A stretch of 64,000 nucleotides of DNA from UA16 sp905478895. Its GTDB lineage: Bacteria > Bacteroidota > Bacteroidia > Flavobacteriales_D > Sanyastnellaceae. Each line of letters opens with the position of its first letter. The stretch's first letter is position 1. A program made the position numbers and the translations under genes. The stretch spans positions 744,001-808,000 of the forward strand of contig CALSQO010000002.1 in assembly GCA_943788495.1 (NCBI GenBank). Reading direction: 5' to 3'. The notes under the pieces are model-generated. The model was not told the DNA's origin. It saw only the letters and a list, made by a program, of their open reading frames with translations, and searched no databases. Shown one piece after another: positions 1-9,300 of this stretch.

Positions 1-276
1 GCGGTAGGAGCTCGATACACGCCCGAGGCCGTGCTGGTGAGTCCCGAAGGTAAATTGGTCTATCGCGGTCGAGTGAACGATTTGTATTATGCGCTCGGCA
101 AGCACCGTTCCGAGCCGAAAAGTGCTGACTTGGCGCTCGCCGTGGAGCAAGCATTGACAGGGGAGGCAGTCGTTCCCGCTGAGACGGAAGCCATAGGGTG
201 CCCTATTGAAAGGCGATTGCCCTACGACATGGAAAGAGCCGGAGATGCCTTCCTGGTATCGAAGGACGCTGATTGA
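1..276 (+). CDS. Redoxin / thioredoxin-like protein, C-terminal fragment
   Basis: The frame is open from base 1 to the TGA at 274-276, so only the last 91 residues are present and the start lies outside the window. The segment carries the end of a thioredoxin fold: a strand reading VLVSPEGKLVYRGRVND, an acidic/basic helix, then a tail with VPETEA-like and GCPIER motifs. In redoxin-family proteins of Bacteroidota and Planctomycetes the same tail (ETEAxGCxI) follows the fold, often in proteins that also carry cytochrome or copper-oxygenase domains. The redox-active CxxC would lie upstream and cannot be seen. Family assignment is from tail motifs only. Confidence 0.6.
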   Translation, partial: AVGARYTPEAVLVSPEGKLVYRGRVNDLYYALGKHRSEPKSADLALAVEQALTGEAVVPAETEAIGCPIERRLPYDMERAGDAFLVSKDAD

Positions 277-356
277 ATGGATTGAGCAGCTGTCGGAACA
301 TTCCATTGCCGGTTAGCTTTCTCGTCAATTGGTGTAGGACTTTCAAAAACTCCAAT

Positions 357-364
357 TATCTTTG
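357..364 (+). promoter_or_regulatory. -7 promoter box TATCTTTG for tRNA-His
   Basis: A perfect match to the Bacteroidota TAnnTTTG element lies 20 bases before the tRNA. No TTG sits at the usual 17-19 bp upstream spacing. Confidence 0.55.
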
Positions 365-384
365 CGCACCCTTTGGGGTAAACG

Positions 385-461
385 GTGGCTATAGCTCAGC
401 TGGTTAGAGCACTGGTTTGTGGTACCAGGGGTCGTGGGTTCGAGCCCCATTAGCCACCCCA
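385..461 (+). tRNA. tRNA-His (GTG)
   Basis: The acceptor arm GTGGCTA (385-391) pairs with TAGCCAC (451-457). The anticodon loop TTGTGGT shows anticodon GTG inside the CTGGT/ACCAG stem, and the T-arm has GTTCGAG. The base before the acceptor is G384 and the discriminator is C458. This is the G-1:C73 pair that marks tRNA-His for its synthetase. CCA is encoded at 459-461. Confidence 0.97.
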
Positions 462-466
462 AAGAA

Positions 467-494
467 AGCCTTGCCCTTGGTGCAGGGCTTTTTT
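467..494 (+). terminator. Rho-independent terminator of tRNA-His
   Basis: AGCCTTGC (467-474) pairs with GCAGGGCT (482-489), with one G-T pair, over a 7-base loop and is followed by a run of T. Confidence 0.8.
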
Positions 495-525
495 AATGCA
501 CCGGATTTTGGGTATCTAGTTCCTG

Positions 526-879
526 TCAATACGGCATTTCTGAGCCCATTTTTTGCCTCCAAGCCGCAGTAGCATAGAGGTCATTCCAATCGCATGAGCC
601 GCGCTCCCAGATGGCCAATCCGGCCTCGGTGATTTGCACTGCGTCACGCACTGGCGTGCGAATAAATCCGGCGATGCTCAAGTTGATTTTGGCCCAACCC
701 ATGCGATTGAGAAGCAACGGCTGGCCATTGCTATGGGTAGCGATGAGGTCGATGGAATCCAAATGCATGAAGTGCTTTTGCTTGGCTTCTTTGCGCATTG
801 CTTCGTACCACATGGGATTGCCGTGTGACAAAACATCGAGTAAAGGGTAGAAGGTTTCTTCTTGCTTCGGAATGGACAT
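526..879 (-). CDS. Mrr N-terminal-like winged-helix protein
   Basis: This 117-residue protein matches the pattern of the Mrr_N winged-helix domain: a first helix FYPLLDVLSHG, a central NRMGWAKINLSIAGFIRTP segment, and a final QITEAGLAIWE strand-helix. In Mrr-type restriction enzymes this domain binds DNA and is followed by a PD-(D/E)xK nuclease. Here the protein ends right after the winged helix, so no nuclease is present. A free-standing domain of this kind could be a small DNA-binding regulator; that is inference. It lies convergent to the tRNA-His terminator and has no co-directional partner. Confidence 0.7.
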   Translation of the reverse strand: MSIPKQEETFYPLLDVLSHGNPMWYEAMRKEAKQKHFMHLDSIDLIATHSNGQPLLLNRMGWAKINLSIAGFIRTPVRDAVQITEAGLAIWERGSCDWNDLYATAAWRQKMGSEMPY

Positions 880-985
880 AGGGAACGATTTCTGATATTA
901 GAAACGCAAGAATTCGGGTGTTGTTCTCTTGCCTCTTTGATCCTCTGCGAAAATTGCGTTATCCCATTTGGTTTATATTCGTCAT

Positions 986-1570
986 ATGAAAAATATCCAA
1001 AAGAGCGTTTACTTATTGGTGGCATTGATTTTCTCAACGTTGGGCTTTGCCCAAACGCCCGGTGAGACAGGTGCAATTTCTGAAGTAAGCAAGCTTACAG
1101 GTCCTCGATTTGGATTCACCTACATCGGAGATGGCAGTACATCTCAGGTTTTGAATCGCGTCCATGAGATGGACAGTACGGAATACAGCGAATTTGGCAC
1201 TGGTCTTCCCTTTACCTACACCACTCAGTATGGATGGCAATGGGAAACACGTTTTGCAGACTCTGGAGGTCCAATTGTGGGACTGGTAGAGTGGGTAGCG
1301 TTTGTGGGAGGAATGGAAAAGGGCATGTTCTTGCCAAGTTTTTCAAGTTTGGTTGGTGTACGTGGGCAAGGAGGCTTTGAGTTTGCGACCGGACCCAATT
1401 TATCGGCATCAGGATTGGGCTTTGTTTTTGCAGCAGGCTATAACATCCGAAAAGGAGATTTTAATATGCCGATCAATATTTCAATTGTGCCAGACAAGCA
1501 AGGTCCCAAGGATTCTGCAATTGGTGACATCTTAGAATACAAGCGACTATTGGGATGCAAACAAAGATGA
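986..1570 (+). CDS. Secreted outer-membrane-type protein, frameshifted near its 3' end
   Basis: The likely start is ATG 986, not the in-frame ATG at 968: it opens a clean signal peptide ending STLGFAQ, and a near-consensus -7 box (TATATTCG, 974-981) lies 4 bases before it. The mature part is rich in Gly and alternating hydrophobic residues (GVRGQGGFEFATGPNLSASG, FVFAAGYNIR), as in outer-membrane beta-barrels, but I do not recognise the family. The frame closes at 1570. The +1 frame beginning around 1536-1545 continues with DYWDANKDDIKERNTGVRI and ends GVGFNL-type (VSVGFNLTSD) at 1637, a typical barrel C-terminus. The intact gene would therefore span 986-1637 with one single-base indel between about 1536 and 1550. 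Confidence 0.65.
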   Translation: MKNIQKSVYLLVALIFSTLGFAQTPGETGAISEVSKLTGPRFGFTYIGDGSTSQVLNRVHEMDSTEYSEFGTGLPFTYTTQYGWQWETRFADSGGPIVGLVEWVAFVGGMEKGMFLPSFSSLVGVRGQGGFEFATGPNLSASGLGFVFAAGYNIRKGDFNMPINISIVPDKQGPKDSAIGDILEYKRLLGCKQR

Positions 1571-1664
1571 TATCAAAGAGCGCAACACAGGTGTGCGGAT
1601 TACAGTATCTGTTGGTTTTAATCTGACTTCGGATTGAGAAAATAACCTTCTATAAATGGCATTA

Positions 1665-1701
1665 AAAAAGCCCCCTGATGCATCGCGTCAGGGGGCTTTT
1701 T
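1665..1701. terminator. Bidirectional terminator between convergent genes
   Basis: AAAAAGCCCCCTGA (1665-1678) pairs perfectly with TCAGGGGGCTTTTT (1688-1701). The A-run and T-run make it work on both strands, serving the 986 gene and trxB. Confidence 0.88.
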
Positions 1702-1719
1702 GTTTGCAGTTGAATGTGA

Positions 1720-2682
1720 TCAGTGAATGCCTTTGGCCGCGAGGTATCGCTCAGCGTCCAACGCTGCAATGCATCCCGTGCCCGCAGCGGTAACGGCTTG
1801 GCGGTAGGTTTTGTCCGCGGCATCACCGCTGACGAATACGCCCTCGCGATTGGTGCGTGAGGTACCGGGTTCGCCGTATTTGATGTAGCCTTGCTCATCG
1901 AGATCAATCCATCCTTTGAATACATCGGTATTGGGCTTGTGGCCAATCGCCACAAAGAATCCTGTGGCGGGAATGTCATGTTCTGCGTTGGTTTGGTTGT
2001 TGCGTACCCGAATGGCTTCCACACCTTCATCGCCCAGGACCTCAACGGTATCGGTGTTCCAGAGTACCTCAATGTTCTCCATGCCCAGTACGCGATTTTG
2101 CATCGCCTTGGATGCGCGCATTTCATCGCGTCGCACGAGCATGGTCACTTTATTGCAAAGCTTTGCCAAGTAGCTCGCTTCTTCACAGGCTGTATCACCG
2201 GCTCCAACGATCACCACATCTTGGCCGCGGTAGAAAAATCCATCACAGACAGCACAAGCACTGACTCCACCTCCGGCGTCGCGCAAGCGCAGTTCAGATT
2301 CCAGTCCCAACCATTTGGCTGAAGCTCCTGTTGAGATGATTACAGAATCTGCATGCACCTCGATCCGGTCCGCGCCTTCACCGACCCAGATTTTGTGCAC
2401 CGGCCCTGAGAAGTCCACTTCGGTGACCCATCCGGTGCGCACATCTGTATCGAATCGTTTGGCTTGTGCTTCCAAGTCCATCATCATTTGTGGACCGTTG
2501 ATTCCCTCGGGATACCCCGGAAAATTGTCAACTTCGGTGGTTTCCGTGAGCTGTCCGCCCGGCTGCATTCCTTGGTACATGACCGGTTTCATGTCCGCTC
2601 GAGCGGCATAAATGGCTGCGGTATATCCGGCGGGTCCCGATCCAACGATCAGGCATTTTACGTGTTCTGGTTGCGTACTCAT
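1720..2682 (-). CDS. trxB: Thioredoxin-disulfide reductase
   Basis: This 320-residue FAD/NADPH enzyme transfers electrons from NADPH to thioredoxin in the cytoplasm. The FAD-binding GSGPAG is at residues 14-19, the redox disulfide CAVC at 143-146, the NADPH-binding GAGDTA at 160-165, and the C-terminal FAD motif SGDAADKTYRQAVTAAG near residue 290. Length and motif order match the low-molecular-weight TrxR family. The ATG at 2682 is preceded by TATCTTTG only 5 bases upstream, so the mRNA may be nearly leaderless. It transcribes toward the shared terminator at 1665-1701 and is separated by about 60 bases from the pseudouridine synthase gene. Confidence 0.97.
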   Translation of the reverse strand: MSTQPEHVKCLIVGSGPAGYTAAIYAARADMKPVMYQGMQPGGQLTETTEVDNFPGYPEGINGPQMMMDLEAQAKRFDTDVRTGWVTEVDFSGPVHKIWVGEGADRIEVHADSVIISTGASAKWLGLESELRLRDAGGGVSACAVCDGFFYRGQDVVIVGAGDTACEEASYLAKLCNKVTMLVRRDEMRASKAMQNRVLGMENIEVLWNTDTVEVLGDEGVEAIRVRNNQTNAEHDIPATGFFVAIGHKPNTDVFKGWIDLDEQGYIKYGEPGTSRTNREGVFVSGDAADKTYRQAVTAAGTGCIAALDAERYLAAKGIH

Positions 2683-2687
2683 GGCCG

Positions 2688-2695
2688 CAAAGATA
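2688..2695 (-). promoter_or_regulatory. -7 promoter box TATCTTTG for trxB
   Basis: A perfect TAnnTTTG match lies 5 bases upstream of the trxB ATG. This spacing puts the transcription start at or next to the start codon. Confidence 0.55.
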
Positions 2696-2745
2696 CACAG
2701 GTACTTGAGGTGAAAAAGCGATTGAAACGCGTTTTACCAAACGTT

Positions 2746-3525
2746 TTAAACCAAGTTGTTTTCGACGCGCAGCCACTCGTTCCAAAGGGGATCTTCCGGG
2801 GGAGGAGCGAGGATGCTCAGGGGCTCCTTTTTGACCGGGTGTACGAACTCAATGCGACGGGCGTGGAGATGAATGGAGGCGTTGTCGTTGGTGCGGCGGG
2901 CGCCGTATTTGATGTCACCTTTGATGGGGCTCTTCAAACTGCTCAATGTCGTGCGGATTTGATGATGCCGCCCGGTTTTGGGTTTTACTTCTACGAACGA
3001 ATAATGGTCAGAACGACCGATTACTCTGTATGTGAGTTCGCTCTGCTTTCGACCTGGTCCATCTTGGTTGTACGCGAAGCTTTTGTTGATGCGTTCGTTT
3101 TTCTCCAGATAGTTGACGATGTGTCCATCGGGTTGCTCGGGTCCGGGGCGGACCACTGCCCAATAGGTTTTTTGAATGTCGCGCAATCGAAAAAGATTGG
3201 TCAGACGCGACAGGGCTTTGGACGTGCGTGCGTACAAAATGACGCCGCTCACCGGACGGTCGAGTCGGTGGACCGTGCCGATGAATGCATCTCCCGGCTT
3301 GTTGTATTTCTTCTTGATGTATTCGCCCACCACCTGGCACAAGGTGATGTCACCGCTGGAGTCGCTTTGTACGATGTCAGAGGATCGCTTGTTGACGGCA
3401 ATCAAATGATTGTCTTCATAGAGCACCTGCAGGTTGTCAACGTTGCTCATGACAATGGGTGCCTTGGGCTTTCGGGCCCACGTGTGCGAATCGGATGAGC
3501 CTTGATCGTCTGATTTGTGCTTCAT
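2746..3525 (-). CDS. RluA-family RNA pseudouridine synthase
   Basis: The protein would convert specific uridines in rRNA or tRNA to pseudouridine. The RluA-family catalytic loop is visible as HRLDRPVSGVILYART, with the catalytic Asp in RLD, followed by the KTY motif (QKTYWAVV) and the GRHHQIR motif. No S4 domain precedes the catalytic domain. The frame gives 259 residues from ATG 3525, but an in-frame ATG at 3450 starts MSNVDNLQVLYEDNHL, which is where family members usually begin. The first 25 residues (KHKSDDQGSS...) may therefore be an extra hydrophilic tail. The stop of panB is only 10 bases upstream, so the two are probably cotranscribed. Confidence 0.9.
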   Translation of the reverse strand: MKHKSDDQGSSDSHTWARKPKAPIVMSNVDNLQVLYEDNHLIAVNKRSSDIVQSDSSGDITLCQVVGEYIKKKYNKPGDAFIGTVHRLDRPVSGVILYARTSKALSRLTNLFRLRDIQKTYWAVVRPGPEQPDGHIVNYLEKNERINKSFAYNQDGPGRKQSELTYRVIGRSDHYSFVEVKPKTGRHHQIRTTLSSLKSPIKGDIKYGARRTNDNASIHLHARRIEFVHPVKKEPLSILAPPPEDPLWNEWLRVENNLV

Positions 3526-3535
3526 GGCACGTGTC

Positions 3536-4351
3536 TCAGTATTGCTCTGATTCGTTGGGGAAATCCCGACTGCGCACGTCTTTCACGTACTGTTGAATGG
3601 CACCATTCATTTGTTCACCCATGTCGAGGTAGCGGCGCAAGAACCGGGGACTGAATGCTTGCGTAATGCCAAGCATGTCATGCAATACAAGGACTTGTCC
3701 GTCGCATCCGCTTCCCGCACCGATGCCAATGGTTGGGCACGCGACAGAAGCACTGGCTTCTTGTGCGAGATGCGCGGGGATTTTTTCGAAAACGACTGCA
3801 AAACAACCAATGTCATTGAGCATCTTCGTGTCTGCGCGCAATTGGTCCGCTTCCATCTCCTCCTTTGCTCGCACGGTGTAAGTGCCAAACTTGTAAATCG
3901 ATTGCGGCGTGAGCCCGAGGTGGCCCATGACGGGAATACCTGCAGTCAAGATGCGCTCAATGCTCTCCTTGACTTCGTGACCGCCCTCTAACTTTACAGC
4001 ATGGGCACCGCTTTCCTTCATGATGCGTATGGCAGAATTCAAAGCCTCTTTTGAATTGCCTTGGTAGGTGCCAAAGGGCAAATCCACCACCACGAGCGCG
4101 CGTTTCGCGGCGCGCACCACACTTGACGCATGGTAAATCATATGATCCAGTGTGATGGGCAGTGTCGTCTCGTGACCAGCCATCACATTCGATGCGCTGT
4201 CGCCGACGAGTATCACATCTACACCGGCTTGATCGACGATGGTCGCCATGGAGTAATCATAGGCCGTTAGCATGGCAATAGGCTCGCCATTGGCTTTCAT
4301 TTCAGCAAGCACCTGGGTGGTGATGCGTTTGGCAGATTGATGAACGGACAT
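3536..4351 (-). CDS. panB: 3-methyl-2-oxobutanoate hydroxymethyltransferase
   Basis: PanB makes ketopantoate from alpha-ketoisovalerate and 5,10-methylene-THF, the first committed step of pantothenate and coenzyme A synthesis. The 271-residue length fits. Family motifs are present in order: TAYDYSMATIVDQAG near residue 30, the metal-binding VGDS near residue 52, LPFGTYQGN, KLEGG, GIPVMGHLGLTPQ, and GIGAGSGCDGQVLV near residue 212. The start at 4351 is supported by the promoter box TACCTTTG 22 bases upstream. The gene leads a two-gene transcript with the pseudouridine synthase. Confidence 0.97.
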   Translation of the reverse strand: MSVHQSAKRITTQVLAEMKANGEPIAMLTAYDYSMATIVDQAGVDVILVGDSASNVMAGHETTLPITLDHMIYHASSVVRAAKRALVVVDLPFGTYQGNSKEALNSAIRIMKESGAHAVKLEGGHEVKESIERILTAGIPVMGHLGLTPQSIYKFGTYTVRAKEEMEADQLRADTKMLNDIGCFAVVFEKIPAHLAQEASASVACPTIGIGAGSGCDGQVLVLHDMLGITQAFSPRFLRRYLDMGEQMNGAIQQYVKDVRSRDFPNESEQY

Positions 4352-4373
4352 GATTTCCAGTAAAGTTTCATTT

Positions 4374-4381
4374 CAAAGGTA
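4374..4381 (-). promoter_or_regulatory. -7 promoter box TACCTTTG for panB
   Basis: A perfect TAnnTTTG match on the minus strand, 22 bases before the panB ATG, leaves a short 5' leader. Confidence 0.5.
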
Positions 4382-4401
4382 ATCTTCGGAAATAGAAGAT
4401 T

Positions 4402-4980
4402 TTAGGGATTGAAACGATTTCTTATTCTGCGCAAGGTCAAATTCACCCGAGAATCACGCACGCGCAATCGCTTGGGTAGCGCATGTTCGTAGGCGTCTTG
4501 CAAATTCTCCATGACGAGCAGATCGCCATGGTACAGGTGAACGAGCCACTTTTGCTTCGTGGTGCGATGCCGGATGACAAAATCCCGCGAGGCCCCGAAG
4601 CTCACGCTGGCAATGCAGCTAGAATCGATTTCGGGCTCGTTGTCGCGGTGCCACCCCATGGAGTTCTGCCCGTCCCGGTATTGATTGAAGAGGCAGGCAT
4701 TGAAGTAACCGCCGGTCTCAGTGTGGACTTCCACCTCCTTAACAAACTCACGCATCTCTGCCGTGAAAGGAGCAGCAGGCCACTGTATGCTCGAATACCG
4801 ATAAGCCGGGCCCATCCAAGCCGTGAGTCTCGGCTCGGGGTGCGTCTTGCCGTACATCCGAATGCTGTTTTGCTGCCAAGGAATGGATTCCGTCCAATGG
4901 GCCAGCGGTACTTCGTCAAATGCTCCGCGGATGACCCAGCAGGTGCTGGGACCTTCTCGCAGTATGATTTCCTTTTTCAT
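4402..4980 (-). CDS. AlkB-like 2-oxoglutarate/Fe(II) dioxygenase
   Basis: This 192-residue protein probably repairs N-alkylated bases by oxidative demethylation. The Fe(II) ligands H111-x-D113 are in GWHRDNE and H166 is in EHALPK. The 2-oxoglutarate-binding arginines of the RxxxxxR pattern are at 178 and 184 (SRVNLTLRR). The FNQYRDGQNSMGWH stretch is the classic AlkB/ALKBH2-3 signature. I chose ATG 4980 (MKKEIIL). A longer frame to 5151 exists, but its extra residues only overlap the antiporter gene and look like out-of-frame sequence. It lies 20 bases downstream of the antiporter and is probably the third gene of the tat-antiporter-alkB transcript. Confidence 0.9.
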   Translation of the reverse strand: MKKEIILREGPSTCWVIRGAFDEVPLAHWTESIPWQQNSIRMYGKTHPEPRLTAWMGPAYRYSSIQWPAAPFTAEMREFVKEVEVHTETGGYFNACLFNQYRDGQNSMGWHRDNEPEIDSSCIASVSFGASRDFVIRHRTTKQKWLVHLYHGDLLVMENLQDAYEHALPKRLRVRDSRVNLTLRRIRNRFNP

Positions 4981-5000
4981 CAGAAGTCGATCACACGTCT

Positions 5001-5969
5001 TCAGTTCACGATTCCTTCTGTCCATCCGCCGCCTACACAGACCATGTAAACGAGATAAGCCAGGAGGAGAACGACCCCTTTCCAGCGATGCACCAATGAC
5101 TTGTGCCACATCATGGCACCCACAATCAGCGCAATGGCCGTCATCCACCAAAAGTCAAACTGCAGGGCTTGCCCATCCACGGGCAATGCGATGATGCTCG
5201 AGGATAAGCCGGCAGCAAAAAAGATGTTGAAGATGTTGGAACCGATGAGGTTTCCAAGGGCCAAATCGGATTCTCGTTTCCAAGCGGCGATGCCTGAAGC
5301 GACCAACTCCGGCACACTCGTGCCAAAAGCCACCACGGTCAACCCAATGACATGATCACTGACGCCCATTTGTTTGGCCAGTTGCCGTGCGCCCTCGATG
5401 AACCATTCGGAGCCGTAATAAAGCCCGATGCTTGCGACGGCGATGCCCCCAAGCAACATCCAAATCGACCGACTTGCATCTTTTTGCTCGTCCAGATCTT
5501 CCGTCAGTGCTTGGTCGGTTTTGTTTGCAAAACGGCTTCGGAAGTAGAGCATGATCAGCAACCCGATTCCTCCCGCAAGCAACATTCCTCCTTCCCAGGT
5601 TTCAAGGCTGCCATTGCGTGCAAAAAACCAAAACAACAGCGATGCCGCCACCAATACGGGCCAGTCGGTGCGCATCAAGGATCGATCGACCCGCACGGGG
5701 TGAATCAAGGCCGTCACACCCAAGATCAAGGCCAAGTTGGCAATGTTGGAGCCGATGACATTGCCCACAGTAATGCCCGGGTTCCCCTCCAAAGCAGCCC
5801 GCACCGATGCAATAATCTCCGGAGCTGAAGTCCCAATTGAAACAATGGTCAAGCCCACGATCACGGGCGGGATGGAGGCTTTGATGGCCAAGCCCGATGC
5901 GAAACGTACCAAGCCGTCACCGCTCAGGACCAACAACACGAGCCCCGCAATCAGAAATAGAATGCCCAT
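5001..5969 (-). CDS. Calcium/sodium antiporter (CaCA family, YrbG-like)
   Basis: A 322-residue inner-membrane exchanger with about ten hydrophobic segments. It carries the two inverted alpha repeats of the CaCA superfamily. The first is IVSIGTSAPEIIAS with GNVIGSNIANLALILG; the second is VVAFGTSVPELVAS with GNLIGSNIFNIFFAAG. Each includes the acidic residue (PE) and Asn used for cation coordination. A charged cytoplasmic loop (DLDEQKDASR) separates the halves. The start codon immediately follows the stop of the TatA-like gene with no gap, so translation is likely coupled. Confidence 0.94.
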   Translation of the reverse strand: MGILFLIAGLVLLVLSGDGLVRFASGLAIKASIPPVIVGLTIVSIGTSAPEIIASVRAALEGNPGITVGNVIGSNIANLALILGVTALIHPVRVDRSLMRTDWPVLVAASLLFWFFARNGSLETWEGGMLLAGGIGLLIMLYFRSRFANKTDQALTEDLDEQKDASRSIWMLLGGIAVASIGLYYGSEWFIEGARQLAKQMGVSDHVIGLTVVAFGTSVPELVASGIAAWKRESDLALGNLIGSNIFNIFFAAGLSSSIIALPVDGQALQFDFWWMTAIALIVGAMMWHKSLVHRWKGVVLLLAYLVYMVCVGGGWTEGIVN

Positions 5970-6272
5970 TCAGGAGTTGGGTTTGTCAGTGACTTCATCT
6001 TCTGAAGCAACGTCTGGTGAGTTCGATGCTTGAGGCTTTGGACGCGCGGGAGGTGAATTGAATGGGTCTGCTGCATCGGCTGCCTTCCGTACTTTGTTGA
6101 CCTCCTCCTTGATGCCGTCGGTACTGCTCAATATTTCACGTTGAATCTGATCGGTCGCATTCCTGAACTCGCGCACAGCGCCGCCCATGGTTCGCGCAAA
6201 GGAAGGAATCCCCTTGGCGCCAAACAGCAGCAAGTAAACCAAAAAGATGAATACGATTTCCGTAGCGCCCAT
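5970..6272 (-). CDS. TatA/TatB-like twin-arginine translocase subunit
   Basis: This 100-residue protein has the TatA/B layout. An N-terminal membrane segment (EIVFIFLVYLLLFGAKGIP) is followed by a hinge and an amphipathic helix (FARTMGGAVREFRNATDQIQREI). An acidic, Pro-rich unstructured tail follows. The FG-x-x-x-IP hinge and the following helix are diagnostic. Whether it works as TatA or TatB cannot be decided from sequence. No tatC is in the window. It heads a tight transcript with the antiporter and the AlkB-like gene, and is divergent from the M1 peptidase. Confidence 0.88.
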   Translation of the reverse strand: MGATEIVFIFLVYLLLFGAKGIPSFARTMGGAVREFRNATDQIQREILSSTDGIKEEVNKVRKAADAADPFNSPPARPKPQASNSPDVASEDEVTDKPNS

Positions 6273-6277
6273 GGCGT

Positions 6278-6285
6278 CAAAGGTA
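6278..6285 (-). promoter_or_regulatory. -7 promoter box TACCTTTG for the tat-antiporter-alkB transcript
   Basis: A perfect TAnnTTTG match lies 5 bases before the TatA-like ATG. Confidence 0.55.
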
Positions 6286-6345
6286 CAAATTCAGCCAAAG
6301 GGAACTAACTTCGAGCGTGACCCATTCACCAACAACCTTGCATCA

Positions 6346-9300
6346 ATGAGATCTGCGGTACTTTCCCTCGTCATTGCCTTCTTAGCAACCGCTTTTCTAA
6401 GTGAACAAGCTGCTGCCCAAGCGGACTACTTCCAACAAACCGTGGACCATCAAATTGCGGTAGCGCTGGATGATGCCGAGCATACATTGCGCGGCGACAT
6501 CGCGACCAGGTACACCAACAACAGCGCCGATACGCTGGACTTTTTATGGATTCATCTTTGGCCCAACGCTTACAAAAATGGACAGACGGCGCTTGCACAG
6601 CAAAAATTCAGGCAAGGCGAAATGTTCATGTTTTGGGCGCTGCAACGTGACCTCGGGGGCATTGATTCGCTTGACTTCGCAGTGGATGGTGTCGCAGCGG
6701 AATGGTCTTATCATCCGGAGCACATCGACATTGCAAAATTGACATTGCCCAAGCCGCTTGCGCCCGGGGAATCGCTGGAATACGCCACGCCTTTCCGGGT
6801 GCAATTGCCGTCCGGCAAAATCAGCCGACTGGGCCACATTGGCGAGTCCTATCAGATCACCCAATGGTACCCCAAACCTGCTGTCTACGATCGCGACGGC
6901 TGGCACGAGATGCCTTATTTGAATCAGGGCGAGTTTTACTCAGAATTTGGCTCGTTTGATGTTAAGATTACGCTGCCCAAAAACTACGTCGTGGGAGCAA
7001 CGGGTGACTTTGATCCCATTTGGGCGGACAACCAGATAGAGGAGGTATTCTTGGATTCAATCGCGCTCGCGACTGTCCGCAGAATCGATGCCGCTGAATT
7101 TGACGATTTGGAGCTGAACCCCGATAGTGTCAATGCGTTTCCAGTGTCTGCCACCGTGACGAAAACGTTGCGTTACCGCCAATACAATGTGCATGATTTT
7201 GCCTGGTTTGCCGACAAGCGGTGGTGGGTGCTCAAGGGAAGCACCGAATTGCCATGGTCGGGCCGTGAAGTCACTACTTGGTCCATGTTTACGCCGGCCG
7301 AAGCAAAACTGTGGCGCAAAGCACCTGAGTACATCGCCGATGCGACGCGCTACTATTCGCAATGGAACGGCGATTACCCGTACGAGCAAGTCACTGCCGT
7401 TGACGGGACCATCAGTGCCGGCGGGGGCATGGAGTATCCCAACGTAACGGTCATTGGCAGTTCAGGATCTGACATGGGACTGGAAACAGTCATCGTGCAC
7501 GAAGTCGGACACAATTGGTTTTATGGCATTTTGGGATCCAACGAGCGCACCAATGCATGGATGGACGAGGGCATCAACTCATTCAACGAGACCCGTTATT
7601 TCGTAGAGAAGTATGGCGATGCGATTGGGCTCACGGGCATGGTTGAAGAGGCAACTCCCATCATGGAGAGGCTTGATTTGATGGGTCGCACATATGAGAG
7701 CCGCGATGCATTGGCTTACCTGTTGAGCGCCCGCATGAGTGACGATCAACCCATGCAATGCCATTCGGATGAATTCAGTGGCATCAATTACGGCACGGTC
7801 GTCTACAAAAAATCCGCCGCTGCCTTCGAATACCTGCGTCAGTCGCTGGGAACCCCGCAATTTGATGCAGCAATGCGTTCTTATTTCAATGCCTGGAAAT
7901 TCAAGCACCCCGGGCCGGACGATCTGCAGCGGTCGCTCGAAGCGAGCACACGAAAGGATCTTGCATGGTTTTTTGACGGCCTCATTCCAACTACAGGCCA
8001 GACGGATTATGCCATTGCAGGGTTGCGGCGGGAACGAACGGCCGATGGAGATACATTGGTCGTTTCCGTGCGCAATCGAGGAGATTTGGAAGGGCCATGG
8101 CCGCTTTATGGTTGCGTGGCTGATTCTGTTTGGAAGCGCATTGAATGGTACAATCCAATCGATGCCGGTAGCGCAGGCAACTTGCGCATCGCTGCCGCCG
8201 ATCGAAATGGATCGCCATACACCGCTTTGCGAATTGACCACAGTGGCATCATCTTGGACGCACGACCGCAAAACAACACCATGCGCACGAGCGGATTGCT
8301 CCGTCGGATTGAGCCGCTCAGCATGCGCATGCTCACCCGTCTGGAGGATGGTTCAAAAACACAGGTAAATTGGCTGCCGGCGCTCGGTTGGAATGCACAT
8401 GATAAGTTGCTCGCGGGCTTTGTCTTTCATAACAGCGTGCTGCCTTTGCGAAATTGGGAGTGGATGGCCATGCCTTTGTGGAGCACTGAGAATGCTCAAT
8501 TGGCTGGAATTGGCAGGGTCTCGTTCAAAAAAGGCAACGGCAGATGGGAAGGGAAGCTCCGGAAATTTGCTACCCAAGGTATCGAGGGGGTGTACGCTTT
8601 GGATTACCTCCGGAGCAGTCTACGTTACTTGCATCGCTTCAACCAAAATCCGAGCACACCATTAAGTTCGGATCTGAGCGTTTCGCTCATTGATGTGCGC
8701 GAACAGTCTACTGGAATCGGCATTGACCCGGGCTTTGCTCCATACCTCGATGCTTATCGGCAAGCGCTGCGCCTGAATTACCGAATCAACAGCAATCGGG
8801 GCAATCTCAAGCAGCAGGGCGAGTTGCGCATTACGGCCGGAGGTGCGGGACTCGAGAACTGGGGGGAATTGATCCGTTGGACGGGTCTTTTTGAGGCTCC
8901 TTTCTTTCCGAAGTTGACGGATCAATCCATTGCGGTAGAAGCGATGTGGAGCGGGCGAAAGGAAGTGAATCGAAAAGGCAAGGGGTGGGGCTGGCGCCTC
9001 TACGCAAGCCAAGCTTTTGGCGCGTCAAATGTCTACCCACTCATGACTGCAGGCATCACCGGCTCGACGGACAATTTCAAGGATCACTTGTTCTTTGGAC
9101 GGGAGCAGTACGATTTGTTGAGCCGCATCATTGCACGCGAACAAGGCGGTCTTCCGATCATGAATGTGCTCTTATCAAGCAATGCCGATGTGATGCAAAT
9201 GCAAGTGAATGGGATGGTTTCAGGTCGCATATCGAGGAATATTACGAAGCGAATTCATGCCTACGGGGGAGGGTTGGTTGCAAGCAATATGAGGCTCGCA

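Noticed and set aside
2464..3498. A 344-residue plus-strand ORF opposite trxB and the pseudouridine synthase
   Set aside because: It is a shadow frame of two well-identified minus-strand genes.
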